64,000 bases of DNA from Salinibacterium sp. SWN248 (GTDB taxonomy: Bacteria; Actinomycetota; Actinomycetes; Actinomycetales; Microbacteriaceae). The notes beneath the pieces are model-generated. The model saw only the letters and a program-made list of their open reading frames with translations, was not told the DNA's origin and searched no databases. The DNA lies in assembly GCF_015864575.1 (NCBI RefSeq), contig NZ_JADYWW010000002.1, forward strand, positions 558,001 to 622,000, in the 5' to 3' direction. Numbering within the stretch: position 1 is the first letter of the stretch; every line of letters begins with the position of its first letter. The translations under genes were made by a program, and so were the position numbers. Shown here piece by piece: positions 7,805 to 16,091 of the stretch.

Positions 7805-9102
7805 TGAGCGGCCACCTCGTCTGCGACCAGCGGCTTCTCGTAGCGTTCCCCGTCACCCGGGTTCTCCTCGCTGGTTGAGGGAATGAACGCGGTAACGAGA
7901 TAGACATCGCGCTCATCAGCGGCACCCGTCGTGAGCCACCCGCCCGCTAACCGTGCACGCTCGCGCATTCCGTACAGCCCCCGAGTCGTGCGCGGAGCAG
8001 CCTCCGCGACGGCATCGGCGACCGCCGGAGCACCTGTCGAAGAAACGCTCAACGCCAAACCCGGCCCGCGCCAGTCCAGCGTGATGCGTGCCGCTGGTTC
8101 TCGCCCGGCATGCTTCAGAGCATTGGTCAGAGCTTCTTGAACGATTCTGTACACGGCGAGCTGTTGACCAGGCGTGAGCGGTCGCGGGTACCCAAAACTC
8201 TCGATCGTGGCAGCAAGCCCAGCCCCGCGCATCCGCTCAACCAACTCGTCGAGGCTCTCGATCGTCGGGTTCGAATGCCCCTCGGGCTCAGACACCAACG
8301 ACTCGATAAGGATGCGCACCTCCGAGAGGGAGGAGCGTGCAGAGCTCGCGATCCGTTCCAATGATTCTCCCATCGCATCGGGCCGCTGGGGGCCGATAAA
8401 CCGAGCGCCGTCGGCCTGAGCGATGATCACCGCGAGCGAGTGCGCCATGATGTCGTGCACGTCCTGGGCAATACGGTCGCGCTCACGCGACACGATGAGG
8501 TCGATCTCAGCAGAGTGGAGTTCCTCGACGGTCGCACCAAACTTGGCATCCGTTTCGTGAAGCTGCTGCGAGGACCGAAGCCCGAAAGCAACAGCCCACG
8601 TGCCGATTGCACACACGACGCTTGCCGCGAGCACGAGAAAGAAAGTTTGGTGAACGGGGAGGCTGGCGAGAAATCGAGAACCGACCCACGCCGGCCACCC
8701 CGCGCCGTCAGACAAGAGCGGCACCCCCGTGAGTAGCGCGCACATCACGGCGTACGCCAGCATGATGGGAAGCGCCACAAGACGGATTCGCTTGTGCGCA
8801 CTAGAACTCACAATGAAACACGCGATCACAATGCCGAAGTAGACAGCCCACGTTGTCTCCCCATACCGAGCCGGCGCGAAAGCAAGCTGGAACAGCAGCA
8901 CCGCCCCAGGGAGCAAAATCGCGATATGAGGATAGGCGCGCGCCAAGCCGATGGCTGCGGCAATGACGGCGAGAGTGAACGGGTATGCGGGCCAGGGTGC
9001 ACCGATAGTGCGACCCGTTTCGGCGAGGATCCACAGCACGTAGAAAACGACGGCAATGGTCGGCTCGAGCAGCCAGCGATATTTGCGAAGAATGATGAGC
9101 AT
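7801..9102 (-). CDS. Sensor histidine kinase (HisKA_3/DesK-NarX type)
   Basis: A 433-residue membrane kinase. The first 175 residues form about six membrane segments with short loops and no large outside domain, so the signal is probably sensed in or near the membrane. The HisKA_3 motif RERDRIAQDVHDIMAHSL places the phosphorylated histidine at residue 216. The ATPase domain has an N box (YRIVQEALTNALKHAG) and GLYGMRERARLAGG near residue 390. The G1 box is weak (SSTGA rather than DxGxG), as in some actinobacterial members. It is upstream of its response regulator. No target operon is adjacent, so the regulon is unknown. Confidence 0.92.
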   Translation of the reverse strand: MLIILRKYRWLLEPTIAVVFYVLWILAETGRTIGAPWPAYPFTLAVIAAAIGLARAYPHIAILLPGAVLLFQLAFAPARYGETTWAVYFGIVIACFIVSSSAHKRIRLVALPIMLAYAVMCALLTGVPLLSDGAGWPAWVGSRFLASLPVHQTFFLVLAASVVCAIGTWAVAFGLRSSQQLHETDAKFGATVEELHSAEIDLIVSRERDRIAQDVHDIMAHSLAVIIAQADGARFIGPQRPDAMGESLERIASSARSSLSEVRILIESLVSEPEGHSNPTIESLDELVERMRGAGLAATIESFGYPRPLTPGQQLAVYRIVQEALTNALKHAGREPAARITLDWRGPGLALSVSSTGAPAVADAVAEAAPRTTRGLYGMRERARLAGGWLTTGAADERDVYLVTAFIPSTSEENPGDGERYEKPLVADEVAAQ

Positions 9103-9232
9103 GCGGTAATGCTAGGTGCGCGGCTCGGAGAGAACCTCACGAATTGGCGGAGTTCATCCCTATGGAGGAGGAAGGCCGCCTCTAAGGCGGAGCACGGGCC
9201 GCACGAAGCCGTGCAGCGCTGAGCGGAGAAAA

Positions 9233-9255
9233 CGAGGGGCAGCTACAGCCCCTCG
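9233..9255 (-). terminator. Rho-independent terminator after the glycosylhydrolase gene
   Basis: Arms CGAGGGGC (9233-9240) and GCCCCTCG (9248-9255) pair perfectly over 8 bp with a 7-base loop. Read on the minus strand the hairpin is followed by TTTTCTCC, so it would end transcription of the gene that stops at 9264. The rest of the 9103-9263 interval shows only imperfect GC-rich inverted repeats and no gene. Confidence 0.75.
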
Positions 9256-9263
9256 CCTTCGGC

Positions 9264-10157
9264 CTATCCCGCCGTAAGAACCGTCCAGGTGTCTCCGCCA
9301 TCGAATGACTCGACGAGTCCGCGCTCGTCGATCAGGGCAATGCGGTCACCCTCTGCCCCAACCGCAAGGGCGAAAGCTGTGCCCTGCACGGTTCCGCGGT
9401 CAGACCACGCCTCTGTCTCAGCCGAACGCACCCAGACGATGCCTTCGACATCCACTCCCACGAGCACACCAGGCGCTTGCGGCGCTGCGGCAAGCAAATA
9501 CAGCAGTGGCGCCCCCGCCGTCAGCGCGAATGACTGCCCCGCATCATCGCTCACCGTTAGGCCATCTGGCGTGGTGGCGTACAGCCGGTCAACACTGCTC
9601 GGGTCAGCAACGAGTGAATAGGCTTCAATGCTCGCACCGGCGCTCCAGGTCACCCCGCCATCTGTGCTTGCCGACAGCGGCGCACCGTCCGATGACAATC
9701 CGTACAGCTGGCTGGGGTCATTCTGGTTGACCGTGAGCGAGTGGAAATCTGTGGCCCCGGCTAGCGAGACGCTCGCCCATGACTCCCCCGCATCAGCGCT
9801 CGAGAGCAGCCCCAAGTTGGGACCGTTAAAGGCGTTAGAGCTGGGATCCGGATGCCCCGAGACGAAGTACTGGTCGCCCGCCGCCGCGAAGCCCATCGCG
9901 TCGAACGACTCTCCGCCAAGCGGACCGCTCAACTCACCCGTGGCATCCACCCGGTAAATACCCGAATGGCTTGCCACGAGAATGTTCTCGCTGGAGTCGA
10001 TGCCGAGGCCATGCACGTGCTCGAAAACGCTGAGAGCTGACGGCGTGCTGTCCGCCTCCACAATCGGCGTTACCGCGGTGCACCCGGTCAAGGCAATAGC
10101 AGTAATGGTTGTCACGGCTGCGAGCGCACCGGGGTTCATGGTAATTCTGTTCTTCAC
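9264..10157 (-). CDS. F510_1955-type lipoprotein glycosylhydrolase-like beta-propeller
   Basis: About 297 residues. A lipoprotein signal ends in ALTGC, so the protein is anchored outside the membrane. The mature part repeats the sialidase/BNR pattern of an Asp-box: SSADAGESWASV, STDGGVTWSAG, VSDDAGQSFALT and SFDGGDTWTVL, roughly one per propeller blade. It begins with the characteristic VFEHVHGLGID. The GTG at 10157 is preferred because AGAAGGA lies 5 bases upstream; an ATG at 10172 is an alternative. Despite the family name no catalytic residues can be assigned, and binding or sensing is as likely. It is preceded by a DUF6153 gene, a pairing I recall from other actinobacteria. Confidence 0.75.
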   Translation of the reverse strand: MKNRITMNPGALAAVTTITAIALTGCTAVTPIVEADSTPSALSVFEHVHGLGIDSSENILVASHSGIYRVDATGELSGPLGGESFDAMGFAAAGDQYFVSGHPDPSSNAFNGPNLGLLSSADAGESWASVSLAGATDFHSLTVNQNDPSQLYGLSSDGAPLSASTDGGVTWSAGASIEAYSLVADPSSVDRLYATTPDGLTVSDDAGQSFALTAGAPLLYLLAAAPQAPGVLVGVDVEGIVWVRSAETEAWSDRGTVQGTAFALAVGAEGDRIALIDERGLVESFDGGDTWTVLTAG

Positions 10158-10239
10158 TGTGTTCCTTCTCATTCGTACTCAAATCGGCGGCGCCCCGAAA
10201 GGAGCCGTAAAGATCTCGGCTAAGCCGACATCCCGCCGA

Positions 10240-10638
10240 TTAGGTGCGATTGATAGAAAGCGCGTGAAGCGAAGGTGCGGGAGCGCCCAGGATGGCGCCG
10301 GTGCTCTGCGAGTGAGAGGCCGTCAGCGGACCCGCAAGTGCACACTGCGAGCGCAACGAGGCCGGGGCGACGACACCGGTCAACGCAGCAACCGGGGTGC
10401 AGTCCACCATCGACATCGACGAATCGGAGTCGCTCGGGCAGGGGCAATGCTCGGCGCTCGAAGGCTCCGAGTCGTGCGATGCTGCGGCGGATTGGGCGAT
10501 AGCGTGGCCGGTCATAGCCGGAGCCGCCCCTGCTGCCGCTGAGTGCATAGCGAGAAGCGCCACCACTGCCAGCAGTGTTGCGATCACCAGAAGGGCAGCA
10601 CGAAGCGATTGAACAACGTTCGTCGCCTGCTGCGTCAC
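10240..10638 (-). CDS. DUF6153-like membrane protein
   Basis: About 132 residues with one strong membrane segment near the start (LRAALLVIATLLAVVALLAMH), then an outside region rich in Ser and Ala with a short cysteine pair (HCPCPSDSDSSMSMVDC) and a His/Met-containing stretch. The layout matches small DUF6153 proteins of actinobacteria. The GTG at 10638 has GGGAGG six bases upstream; an in-frame ATG at 10686 is possible but lacks a clear ribosome binding site. The Cys, His and Met residues could bind metal, which is only an inference. It is upstream of the beta-propeller lipoprotein, 82 bp away. Confidence 0.65.
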   Translation of the reverse strand: MTQQATNVVQSLRAALLVIATLLAVVALLAMHSAAAGAAPAMTGHAIAQSAAASHDSEPSSAEHCPCPSDSDSSMSMVDCTPVAALTGVVAPASLRSQCALAGPLTASHSQSTGAILGAPAPSLHALSINRT

Positions 10639-10732
10639 GGTCACCCTCCCTGCCTTACGTCCCACTGATCGTAATCGACGGCGCACTCTCGCTAGCTGGG
10701 CGATAGCCGATAACGAAGACGGGCTGCGCTTC

Positions 10733-11200
10733 TCAGCGCCGAGCTTCTGGACCCAGATGATAGGTCAGTGCCTGCCGCACGCACTCGCTCAACTCGTCGA
10801 CCGGGATCTTGTCGCCGACGTTGAACTGCACCGCGCGGTCGCCCTCATACGCGAAGGTATCGCCGAACTGGGTCCGAAAGTCGCTGACTAAGTTCGTGCT
10901 GCAGATAAAGAACATCGCATAGTCGTGTGCCGACTTCGCGTTCGTCGGCGCGATACGGATCGTGCTGCCGCTGCGCGTCTCCTTCGTGAGGTACGCGGGC
11001 TCGCCCCACTTCAAGGTTTCAGTGATCATGCCAACACCGTCCGTTTCGGATGCCGTGGCAAGAATCAGAGCGCGAAGCCTGAGCAACTCGGCGCGCATCG
11101 CCTCGGGGTAGTCGTTGAAGGTCGCTGCGACCTCGGGCGGCATAGCTGCGCTGCCTGAAGCCGCACCCACACTCGTGTTCGTCTTCGCCGACTCACTCAT
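10733..11200 (-). CDS. DUF1801 (YdhG-like) protein
   Basis: A 155-residue cytoplasmic protein. It has the family layout: an N-terminal helix (YPEAMRAELLRLRALILATA), LKWGEPAYLT, a beta region with RIAPTNAKSAHDYAMFFICS, FAYEGDRAVQFNVGDKIP, and a final helix with LSECVRQALTYH. DUF1801 proteins share a fold with iron-chaperone-like YdhG domains, but no reaction is established. It lies 9 bp downstream of the AlkD-like gene on the same strand, so the two are probably co-transcribed. Confidence 0.82.
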   Translation of the reverse strand: MSESAKTNTSVGAASGSAAMPPEVAATFNDYPEAMRAELLRLRALILATASETDGVGMITETLKWGEPAYLTKETRSGSTIRIAPTNAKSAHDYAMFFICSTNLVSDFRTQFGDTFAYEGDRAVQFNVGDKIPVDELSECVRQALTYHLGPEARR

Positions 11201-11209
11201 GCTTCGACG

Positions 11210-11734
11210 CTACCGCTTCTCTTGGCGACGCACCATCTCCGCAATCCACAGCGGTGCATAGGGAGAGGTGCAGCCCCGCGGGGCGGGGTAGTCCTCCAGC
11301 ACCTCGAGCCGTTCGCCAATCTCGAGCGCTCGCTCGGCGGTCAGTGCCCAGCCGGCGCTACGCACTCCGGCATCCGGGTCATCCGTCCACGCCGCCCGCA
11401 ACTCTTCGAAGTGGGGGCTCTTTTTGACGACATAGTTGATCAACCAGTCGCGCACCTTCGATGCCCTCGCCTGGCGCACCATGGCATCCAACTCGGCGGC
11501 AGTGAACTCTGTGGGCCGACAGATGAGCAGCGCCAAGAGTTGCGCGGGGGCGTCATCCGTTTCCCACAATTCGACGGCGAGTGGATGCTGCGCCTTGAGC
11601 CGTTTCGCAATTGCCCGCAGCGTGCTGAGGTTCACCCCATGGTCGTCGCCGTGGCGCTCGTTAATGGCGCGAGCCTTTGGATCCTCGAGCGCCGCCAACT
11701 CAGCCATCACCTCAGTTGCTGCAGTGGTATTCAC
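11210..11734 (-). CDS. DNA alkylation repair (AlkD-like) protein, internally shortened
   Basis: A 174-residue HEAT-like repeat protein of the AlkD/AlkC type. Recognisable family segments are HGVNLSTLRAIAKRLK, LLALLICRPTEFTAAELDAM, KVRDWLINYVVKKSP and, at the end, CTSPYAPLWIAEMVRRQ. Members are usually longer than 200 residues. Here GWALTAER (residues 128-135) is followed at once by ALEIGERLEVLEDYPAP, where relatives that I recall have roughly 40-50 more residues. The frame is intact. A short deletion between similar sequences (AER/GER) could explain it. DNA glycosylase activity is uncertain. Confidence 0.75.
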   Translation of the reverse strand: MNTTAATEVMAELAALEDPKARAINERHGDDHGVNLSTLRAIAKRLKAQHPLAVELWETDDAPAQLLALLICRPTEFTAAELDAMVRQARASKVRDWLINYVVKKSPHFEELRAAWTDDPDAGVRSAGWALTAERALEIGERLEVLEDYPAPRGCTSPYAPLWIAEMVRRQEKR

Positions 11735-11832
11735 GCCCCGACGCTACTCCGCCTGCGCCTCCCGTGCGCGAGCACTGAGCACGGTCAGATCGAGGCCAGA
11801 AAACTCCACCAAAGATTTAGTTGCTTAAGGTA

Positions 11833-11847
11833 AGTAATATAGTTACT
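11833..11847. promoter_or_regulatory. Palindrome upstream of marR, candidate operator
   Basis: AGTAA (11833-11837), a 5-base centre TATAG, and TTACT (11843-11847) form a perfect palindrome 27 bases before the MarR start codon. It lies in a short A+T-rich stretch flanked by two CTTAAG hexamers (11824-11829 and 11859-11864). The position fits an autoregulated MarR promoter; the assignment is inferred. Confidence 0.55.
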
Positions 11848-11874
11848 CTCGCTAAGTACTTAAGGAGATGAGCC

Positions 11875-12369
11875 ATGATTGACGAGACGGATGCCTCAGG
11901 CCTGCTCACGGGACTGGTCACGATCAGCCGCACCTTTCGCAAGGCTGGTCAACGCAGTCGCGAGCGCAGCCTCGCGGGCACGAAGTACGGATTTTTGCGG
12001 TGCCTGATCGACTCTGATGCTCGCCTCGGTGAGCTCGCCAACCAGCTCATCGTCTCGGCGCCCGTCGCCTCCCGCGCTGTTGAAGCCCTCGAGGCCGAAG
12101 AGCTCGTCGAACGCCGCCCCGACCCGAGCGATGCGCGCGCCATCCTCATCTCTATCACCGACCACGGGCGCGCGGCAGTGGCCGAAGGCGACAGCCACAT
12201 CATCCGCAAGTTTGCTACCGCCCTTGACGACTGGTCTCCCGAAGAAGCCGAGCGCGCCATCCGCCTGCTCAGCGTGCTCAACGAACGACTGGCTGACGTA
12301 CTTCAGCCCTCCGAAGCTTCGGCCGACGCTGAAACCAGCGCTACGCCCGACACCACCCCAATCAACTGA
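11875..12369 (+). CDS. MarR-family transcriptional regulator
   Basis: A 164-residue winged-helix regulator. The HTH and wing are clear: LGELANQLIVSAPVASRAVEAL, then ELVERRPDPSDARAILISIT, the usual DxRxxxxxxT wing motif. The start has AAGGAG 8 bases upstream. The last 30 residues are an acidic, Ala/Ser-rich tail. It is 35 bp upstream of the DHA2 exporter gene and is very likely its repressor, released by a small hydrophobic compound as in other MarR-exporter pairs. Confidence 0.92.
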   Translation: MIDETDASGLLTGLVTISRTFRKAGQRSRERSLAGTKYGFLRCLIDSDARLGELANQLIVSAPVASRAVEALEAEELVERRPDPSDARAILISITDHGRAAVAEGDSHIIRKFATALDDWSPEEAERAIRLLSVLNERLADVLQPSEASADAETSATPDTTPIN

Positions 12370-12404
12370 CGCCCTCACCACAAAGACGAAAAAGAGAACA
12401 ACGA

Positions 12405-14108
12405 ATGACAGCAACCGCACGCTCCACAGCGCAGACGCCAGCCCAGCCCGGCGCGCCAGTGACGTACACCCACCGCGAAATCTTGCAGGTGATGACCGGC
12501 CTCCTTGCCGCCCTCTTCACCGCCATGATCTCCACCACGATCGTGTCAACCGCGTTGCCGACGATCATCGCCGAGCTTGACGGAACTCAGCGCCAGTACA
12601 CCTGGGTGATCACCGCCAGCCTGCTGACAATGACCATCACCACCCCGATCTGGGGCAAGCTCTCTGACCTCTACAACAAGAAGATGCTGACCCAGCTCTC
12701 CATCGTCTTCTTCCTCGTCGGCTCCATCGCCGCCGGCTTCGCTGGCTCCATAGGCGTTCTGATGATCGCCCGCGCGCTCCAAGGCGTTGCTTTGGGTGGC
12801 CTTACCGCCCTTGTGCAGTCGATCATGGGATCGATCATTGCTCCGCGTGAGCGTGGACGCTACGCCGGCTATATGGGTGCGGTCATGGCAGTCGCCACCG
12901 TCTCCGGACCGCTGCTCGGCGGCATCATCACCGACTCGCTCGGATGGCGCTGGTGCTTCTTCGTCAGCCTGCCGCTGGCGATCATCGCGCTCATTGTGCT
13001 GCAACTGAAGCTTCACCTGCCCACCAACCCGCACGCTAAGACTCAGCTTGACTACCTCGGAGCCGTTCTCGTCTCCATCACGGCAGCACTGCCGATGCTC
13101 TGGGTGACTTTCGCCGGAAGCGACTACGACTGGATTTCGTGGCAGTCGGGCGTCTTTCTCGCCGCCTTCCTCATCGTCGGCTTCTTCGCTGTCGTCGTCG
13201 AGCTACGCGCTCCCGCCCCCATGATTCCCCTGCGTCTCCTCGGAAATTCGACAACAATCTGGATGATCATCGCCAGCGTCGGCATCGGTGTCGGCATGTT
13301 TGGCTCCGGGGTGTTCCTCACCCAGTACTTCCAGCTCGGTACCGGCGCGACCCCGACCCAAGCGGGACTGATGACCATTCCGATGATCATCGCCCAACTG
13401 CTGTCCGCCACCATCGGTGGAATCATCGTCAGCCGCATCGGTCGCTGGAAGCCCGTCATGCTCGTCGGCAGCATCCTGATGCTCGCTGGCCTCAGCGGCC
13501 TCGGCACCATCACCCACGACACCCCGTATTGGGCTGTCGCGATCTACATGGCCCTCATGGGTGTCGGCATCGGCGCCCTCGTGCAGAACGTGGTGCTCGC
13601 CGTGCAGAACACCGTGGACGTCAAGGACGTGGGATCAGCATCCGCTGCAATTGCGTTCTTCCGCTCGCTCGGTGGCGCTGTTGGCGTGACCGTCCTGGGT
13701 GCTGTGCTCACGAACCACGTGACCAGTAACATCAAGGATGACCTTGCCGAGATCGGCGTCGACCCCAGCGCGCTCTCGAATGGTTCCGGCGAAACCAGCC
13801 TCGATATCACTGGCCTGCCCGACGTCATCCAGACGGCATTCCACCACGCCTACGCGGATGCGTTCGGTTCCATCTTCATGATCGCCGCGTTCGTCACCGC
13901 CACCGCAGTGATCGCCATCGCGGTAGCTCGCGGCTCAGTGCTCCGCACCACAATTGGCATGGCACCTCCCGCTGGCGTTGCCGTCACCGAGACCGGCGCC
14001 GAGACCCCCGCTGCCGACGCAACTGCGGACAGAGACCCAGCTGCTGATGCAGCCGGAGAGACATCCGAAGGTTCGACTGAACGAACTGATCGCCCCAGTA
14101 CGGACTAA
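12405..14108 (+). CDS. DHA2-family (EmrB/QacA type) drug:proton antiporter
   Basis: A 567-residue exporter with about 14 membrane segments. Motif A is present as GKLSDLYNKKMLTQ, the first segment holds the 14-TM family motif D-like MISTTIVSTALPTIIAEL, and motif C is in VSGPLLGGIITDSLGWRWCFF. These place it in the 14-TM DHA2 group of proton-driven exporters. The last 50 residues (about 515-567) form an acidic low-complexity tail rich in Ala, Thr, Asp and Glu that should lie in the cytoplasm. It follows marR, which probably controls it. The substrate is unknown. Confidence 0.92.
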   Translation: MTATARSTAQTPAQPGAPVTYTHREILQVMTGLLAALFTAMISTTIVSTALPTIIAELDGTQRQYTWVITASLLTMTITTPIWGKLSDLYNKKMLTQLSIVFFLVGSIAAGFAGSIGVLMIARALQGVALGGLTALVQSIMGSIIAPRERGRYAGYMGAVMAVATVSGPLLGGIITDSLGWRWCFFVSLPLAIIALIVLQLKLHLPTNPHAKTQLDYLGAVLVSITAALPMLWVTFAGSDYDWISWQSGVFLAAFLIVGFFAVVVELRAPAPMIPLRLLGNSTTIWMIIASVGIGVGMFGSGVFLTQYFQLGTGATPTQAGLMTIPMIIAQLLSATIGGIIVSRIGRWKPVMLVGSILMLAGLSGLGTITHDTPYWAVAIYMALMGVGIGALVQNVVLAVQNTVDVKDVGSASAAIAFFRSLGGAVGVTVLGAVLTNHVTSNIKDDLAEIGVDPSALSNGSGETSLDITGLPDVIQTAFHHAYADAFGSIFMIAAFVTATAVIAIAVARGSVLRTTIGMAPPAGVAVTETGAETPAADATADRDPAADAAGETSEGSTERTDRPSTD

Positions 14109-14130
14109 CCCGCGCTGGCTCGCTTAAGGG

Positions 14131-14180
14131 ACTGGCCCGACGAACACTTCGCCATCACAGCTAGTGTGCGTCGGGCCAGT
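14131..14180 (+). terminator. Strong hairpin after the DHA2 exporter gene
   Basis: The arms 14131-14147 and 14164-14180 pair over 17 bp with one mismatch (ACTGGCCCGACG with CGTCGGGCCAGT, extended by ACAC/GTGT), with a 16-base loop. No run of T follows, as is common for terminators of high-G+C actinobacteria. It starts 22 bases after the exporter stop codon and lies between two convergent genes. Confidence 0.65.
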
Positions 14181-14203
14181 GCCGTTTATGACGTTCGCGC
14201 TAG

Positions 14204-14287
14204 GCGTGCGCGTTGCGGGCGTGCGCGTTGCGGGCGTGCGCGTTACGGGTGCGCGCTAGCCGTGCGTGCTAGCCGTGCGCGCTACGC
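14204..14287. repeat. Degenerate 15/13-base GC-rich tandem repeat
   Basis: Three tandem 15-base units GCGTGCGCGTTGCGG (14204-14218, 14219-14233, 14234-14248, the last with one change) run into three 13-base units of the type GTGCGCGCTAGCC (14249-14261, 14262-14274, 14275-14287). The last unit contains the stop codon of the threonine aldolase gene. The array lies in the convergent gap and probably arose by slippage. Confidence 0.8.
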
Positions 14288-15331
14288 GAGCTCGCGAATG
14301 GCAGCGACGAACGCGTCGATGTCTACCGCCTGGTGCGCGAAGGACACCACGATGCGCACGACACCGGGCTCCCAACGGTTGGCATAAAAGCCAAAGCCGC
14401 GATCGTGGAGGGCTTCAGTAAGTTCGTCCGAAAAGACAGCGAAGAGGATGTTGCTGCCGGGCTCACTCGTGACAGTCACGCCCGCGACATCCGCGATTCC
14501 CGCACGAAGGCGCGCAGCCATGGCATTGGCTTGGCGCGCGTTGTCGAGCCACAGATCATCGGTCAGGTAGGCGTCGAGCTGGGCGGCCTGGAACCGCATC
14601 TTGGAGGTGAGCTGGCCGCCGCGCTTGTGACGGAACGACAACTCCGTCGCCAGGCTCGGATCGAAGCACACGATGGCATCCGCCGTCAGTGCACCATTCT
14701 TGGTTGCCCCGAACGAGAGCATGTCGACGCCAAGCTTCCAGGTCATCTCGGCGGGGCTCACATCGAGGGCGACAAGCGCGTTGGCAAAGCGAGCACCATC
14801 CATGTGGACGCGCAGGCCAGCATCGCGCGCAATGTCTGCCAGAACCCGCAATTCGTCGATCGTGTACACACTGCCGGTCTCGGTGACCTGCGTGATGCTG
14901 AGCACGGATGCTTGGACACTGTGCACGTCGCCGCGACCAGCCTTCACCGCCACCCGCAACTCGTCGGGGTCAATCTTGGAGTGCTCGCCCCCGAGCAACA
15001 CAATCTTCGAACCGTCAGTGAAGAACTCGGGCGCTCCGGCCTCGTCGTTCTGAATGTGGCTGTCGGCGTGAGCGAGAATGCTGCCCCACGGTCGCGTGAG
15101 CGACGCAAGGCCGATGCCGTTGGCCGCAGAGCCGGTTCCGACCGCAAACACATCAAGCTCACACTCGAACGCCGCCGCCATCTTCGCGCGCATCTGAGCC
15201 GTGAGCTCATCGTTTCCATAGGGCGCTGCGGGGCCAGCGGATGCCGCAACGACGGCATCCAGAATCTGCGGTGAGGCGCCGGCAGCATTGTCACTCAAAT
15301 AGCCACGCAGGATGGAATCGGTCGGAGTCAT
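14282..15331 (-). CDS. ltaE: Low-specificity L-threonine aldolase / beta-eliminating lyase family
   Basis: A 349-residue PLP enzyme of fold type I that would cleave L-threonine or allo-threonine to glycine and acetaldehyde. The lysine that binds PLP is Lys211 in SFGATKNGAL, and Asp178 of HMDGARFANA contacts the cofactor ring. The start YLSDNAAGASPQIL is typical; VFAVGTGSAANGI is the phosphate-binding loop. ATG 15331 gives the standard N-terminus, while longer readings add an unrelated tail. Together with tdh-kbl at 31-33 kb it offers a second route for threonine breakdown. The symbol rests on family membership only. Confidence 0.88.
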   Translation of the reverse strand: MTPTDSILRGYLSDNAAGASPQILDAVVAASAGPAAPYGNDELTAQMRAKMAAAFECELDVFAVGTGSAANGIGLASLTRPWGSILAHADSHIQNDEAGAPEFFTDGSKIVLLGGEHSKIDPDELRVAVKAGRGDVHSVQASVLSITQVTETGSVYTIDELRVLADIARDAGLRVHMDGARFANALVALDVSPAEMTWKLGVDMLSFGATKNGALTADAIVCFDPSLATELSFRHKRGGQLTSKMRFQAAQLDAYLTDDLWLDNARQANAMAARLRAGIADVAGVTVTSEPGSNILFAVFSDELTEALHDRGFGFYANRWEPGVVRIVVSFAHQAVDIDAFVAAIRELA

Positions 15332-15547
15332 GGCAGCTTTCTGAAACGAGAAATAGGGAATGCCAATCGGATGCGCCTCGGGCCCTGGGCCTCGAGCGCT
15401 ACTAGACCGAATCGCCACCGCAGAAAGCGAATCAGTCGAGTGTTCGGCAACGATCAGCACTGCTCCGAGCCACTCTTAGTCGATGATATCTCGCGGCGAG
15501 TGGTGCCGGATAGCGGCTCCCTCTCGTGGTCGGTTGTGTGCAGCTTT

Positions 15548-15564
15548 ATTGCGTCGAACGCAAT
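15548..15564. promoter_or_regulatory. 17-base palindrome, possible operator
   Basis: ATTGCGT-CGA-ACGCAAT is a perfect 7-3-7 inverted repeat located 58 bases before the start of the small membrane protein gene at 15622. It is the only clear structure in the 290-base gap between 15332 and 15621, which otherwise shows no gene. No matching regulator is next to it, so the role is open. Confidence 0.35.
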
Positions 15565-15621
15565 GACGCGACGCCCCTTTGAGGGCTATGGTGCGTCGCT
15601 CCAGCCCGGTACCCTTGAAAC

Positions 15622-15933
15622 ATGAGTATTTTTGCAGCAGTGAGCAACGGTGGGCCCGACGGGTCGGCAGCGTTCGCGGTCGTCTTCATGATGATCTTTT
15701 GGTTCGCCTACATCGGATTCTTCGTCGTGCTGGGGCTCGCCTCGGCCGTGGTGTCCGTGCTCGCACTCGTGTCGATCTATCGCAATCGCTCCACACTGCG
15801 GGGCATCGAGCTCGCCGCGTGGGTTGCAATCTCGCTCGCCATTACGATCGCTGGCCCTCTCTGCTGGTTCCTCATCGGGCGCCGCAAGATGCTGGATGAT
15901 GCCCGCGCAGAAGAACAGCCGACACCCGCTTAA
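15622..15933 (+). CDS. Small membrane protein with PLDc_N-like segment
   Basis: A 103-residue protein with two long membrane segments (about residues 17-50 and 66-88) separated by a short basic loop (YRNRSTLRGIE). The end of the second segment, GPLCWFLIGRRKML, matches the pattern of PLDc_N domains, which occur alone in actinobacteria or before phospholipase D-like domains; no catalytic domain follows here. The C-terminal tail is acidic. Function unknown. It appears to be a single-gene unit. Confidence 0.7.
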   Translation: MSIFAAVSNGGPDGSAAFAVVFMMIFWFAYIGFFVVLGLASAVVSVLALVSIYRNRSTLRGIELAAWVAISLAITIAGPLCWFLIGRRKMLDDARAEEQPTPA

Positions 15934-16007
15934 GCAGCGAATGTTACGAACAACACAATTGCTCGAATGAGGCCTCGACAGATTCGCTCGTAAGGAGTTG
16001 AATCTTA

Positions 16008-16085
16008 GTGAGCACCACCCGCACAGCAGCGGGATGCAACCTTGCAGTGTCTGAGGTCTTCAATAGTGTGAACTCGAAGGAGTAA
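16008..16085 (+). CDS. Candidate 25-codon upstream reading frame (weak)
   Basis: A GTG at 16008 is preceded by AAGGAG at 15992-15997 and opens a 25-codon frame whose last codons hold the ribosome binding site (GAAGGAG) of the next gene and whose stop at 16083-16085 is 6 bases from that gene's ATG. This could be a translated leader that couples to the 86-residue protein. The spacing is long, the start is GTG, and there is no homology argument, so it may be chance. Confidence 0.22.
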   Translation: MSTTRTAAGCNLAVSEVFNSVNSKE

Positions 16086-16091
16086 AAAACT

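Noticed and set aside
14333-15274. 313-codon frame opposite the threonine aldolase gene
   Set aside because: Antisense shadow with no recognisable domain; the aldolase has its PLP lysine and family start.
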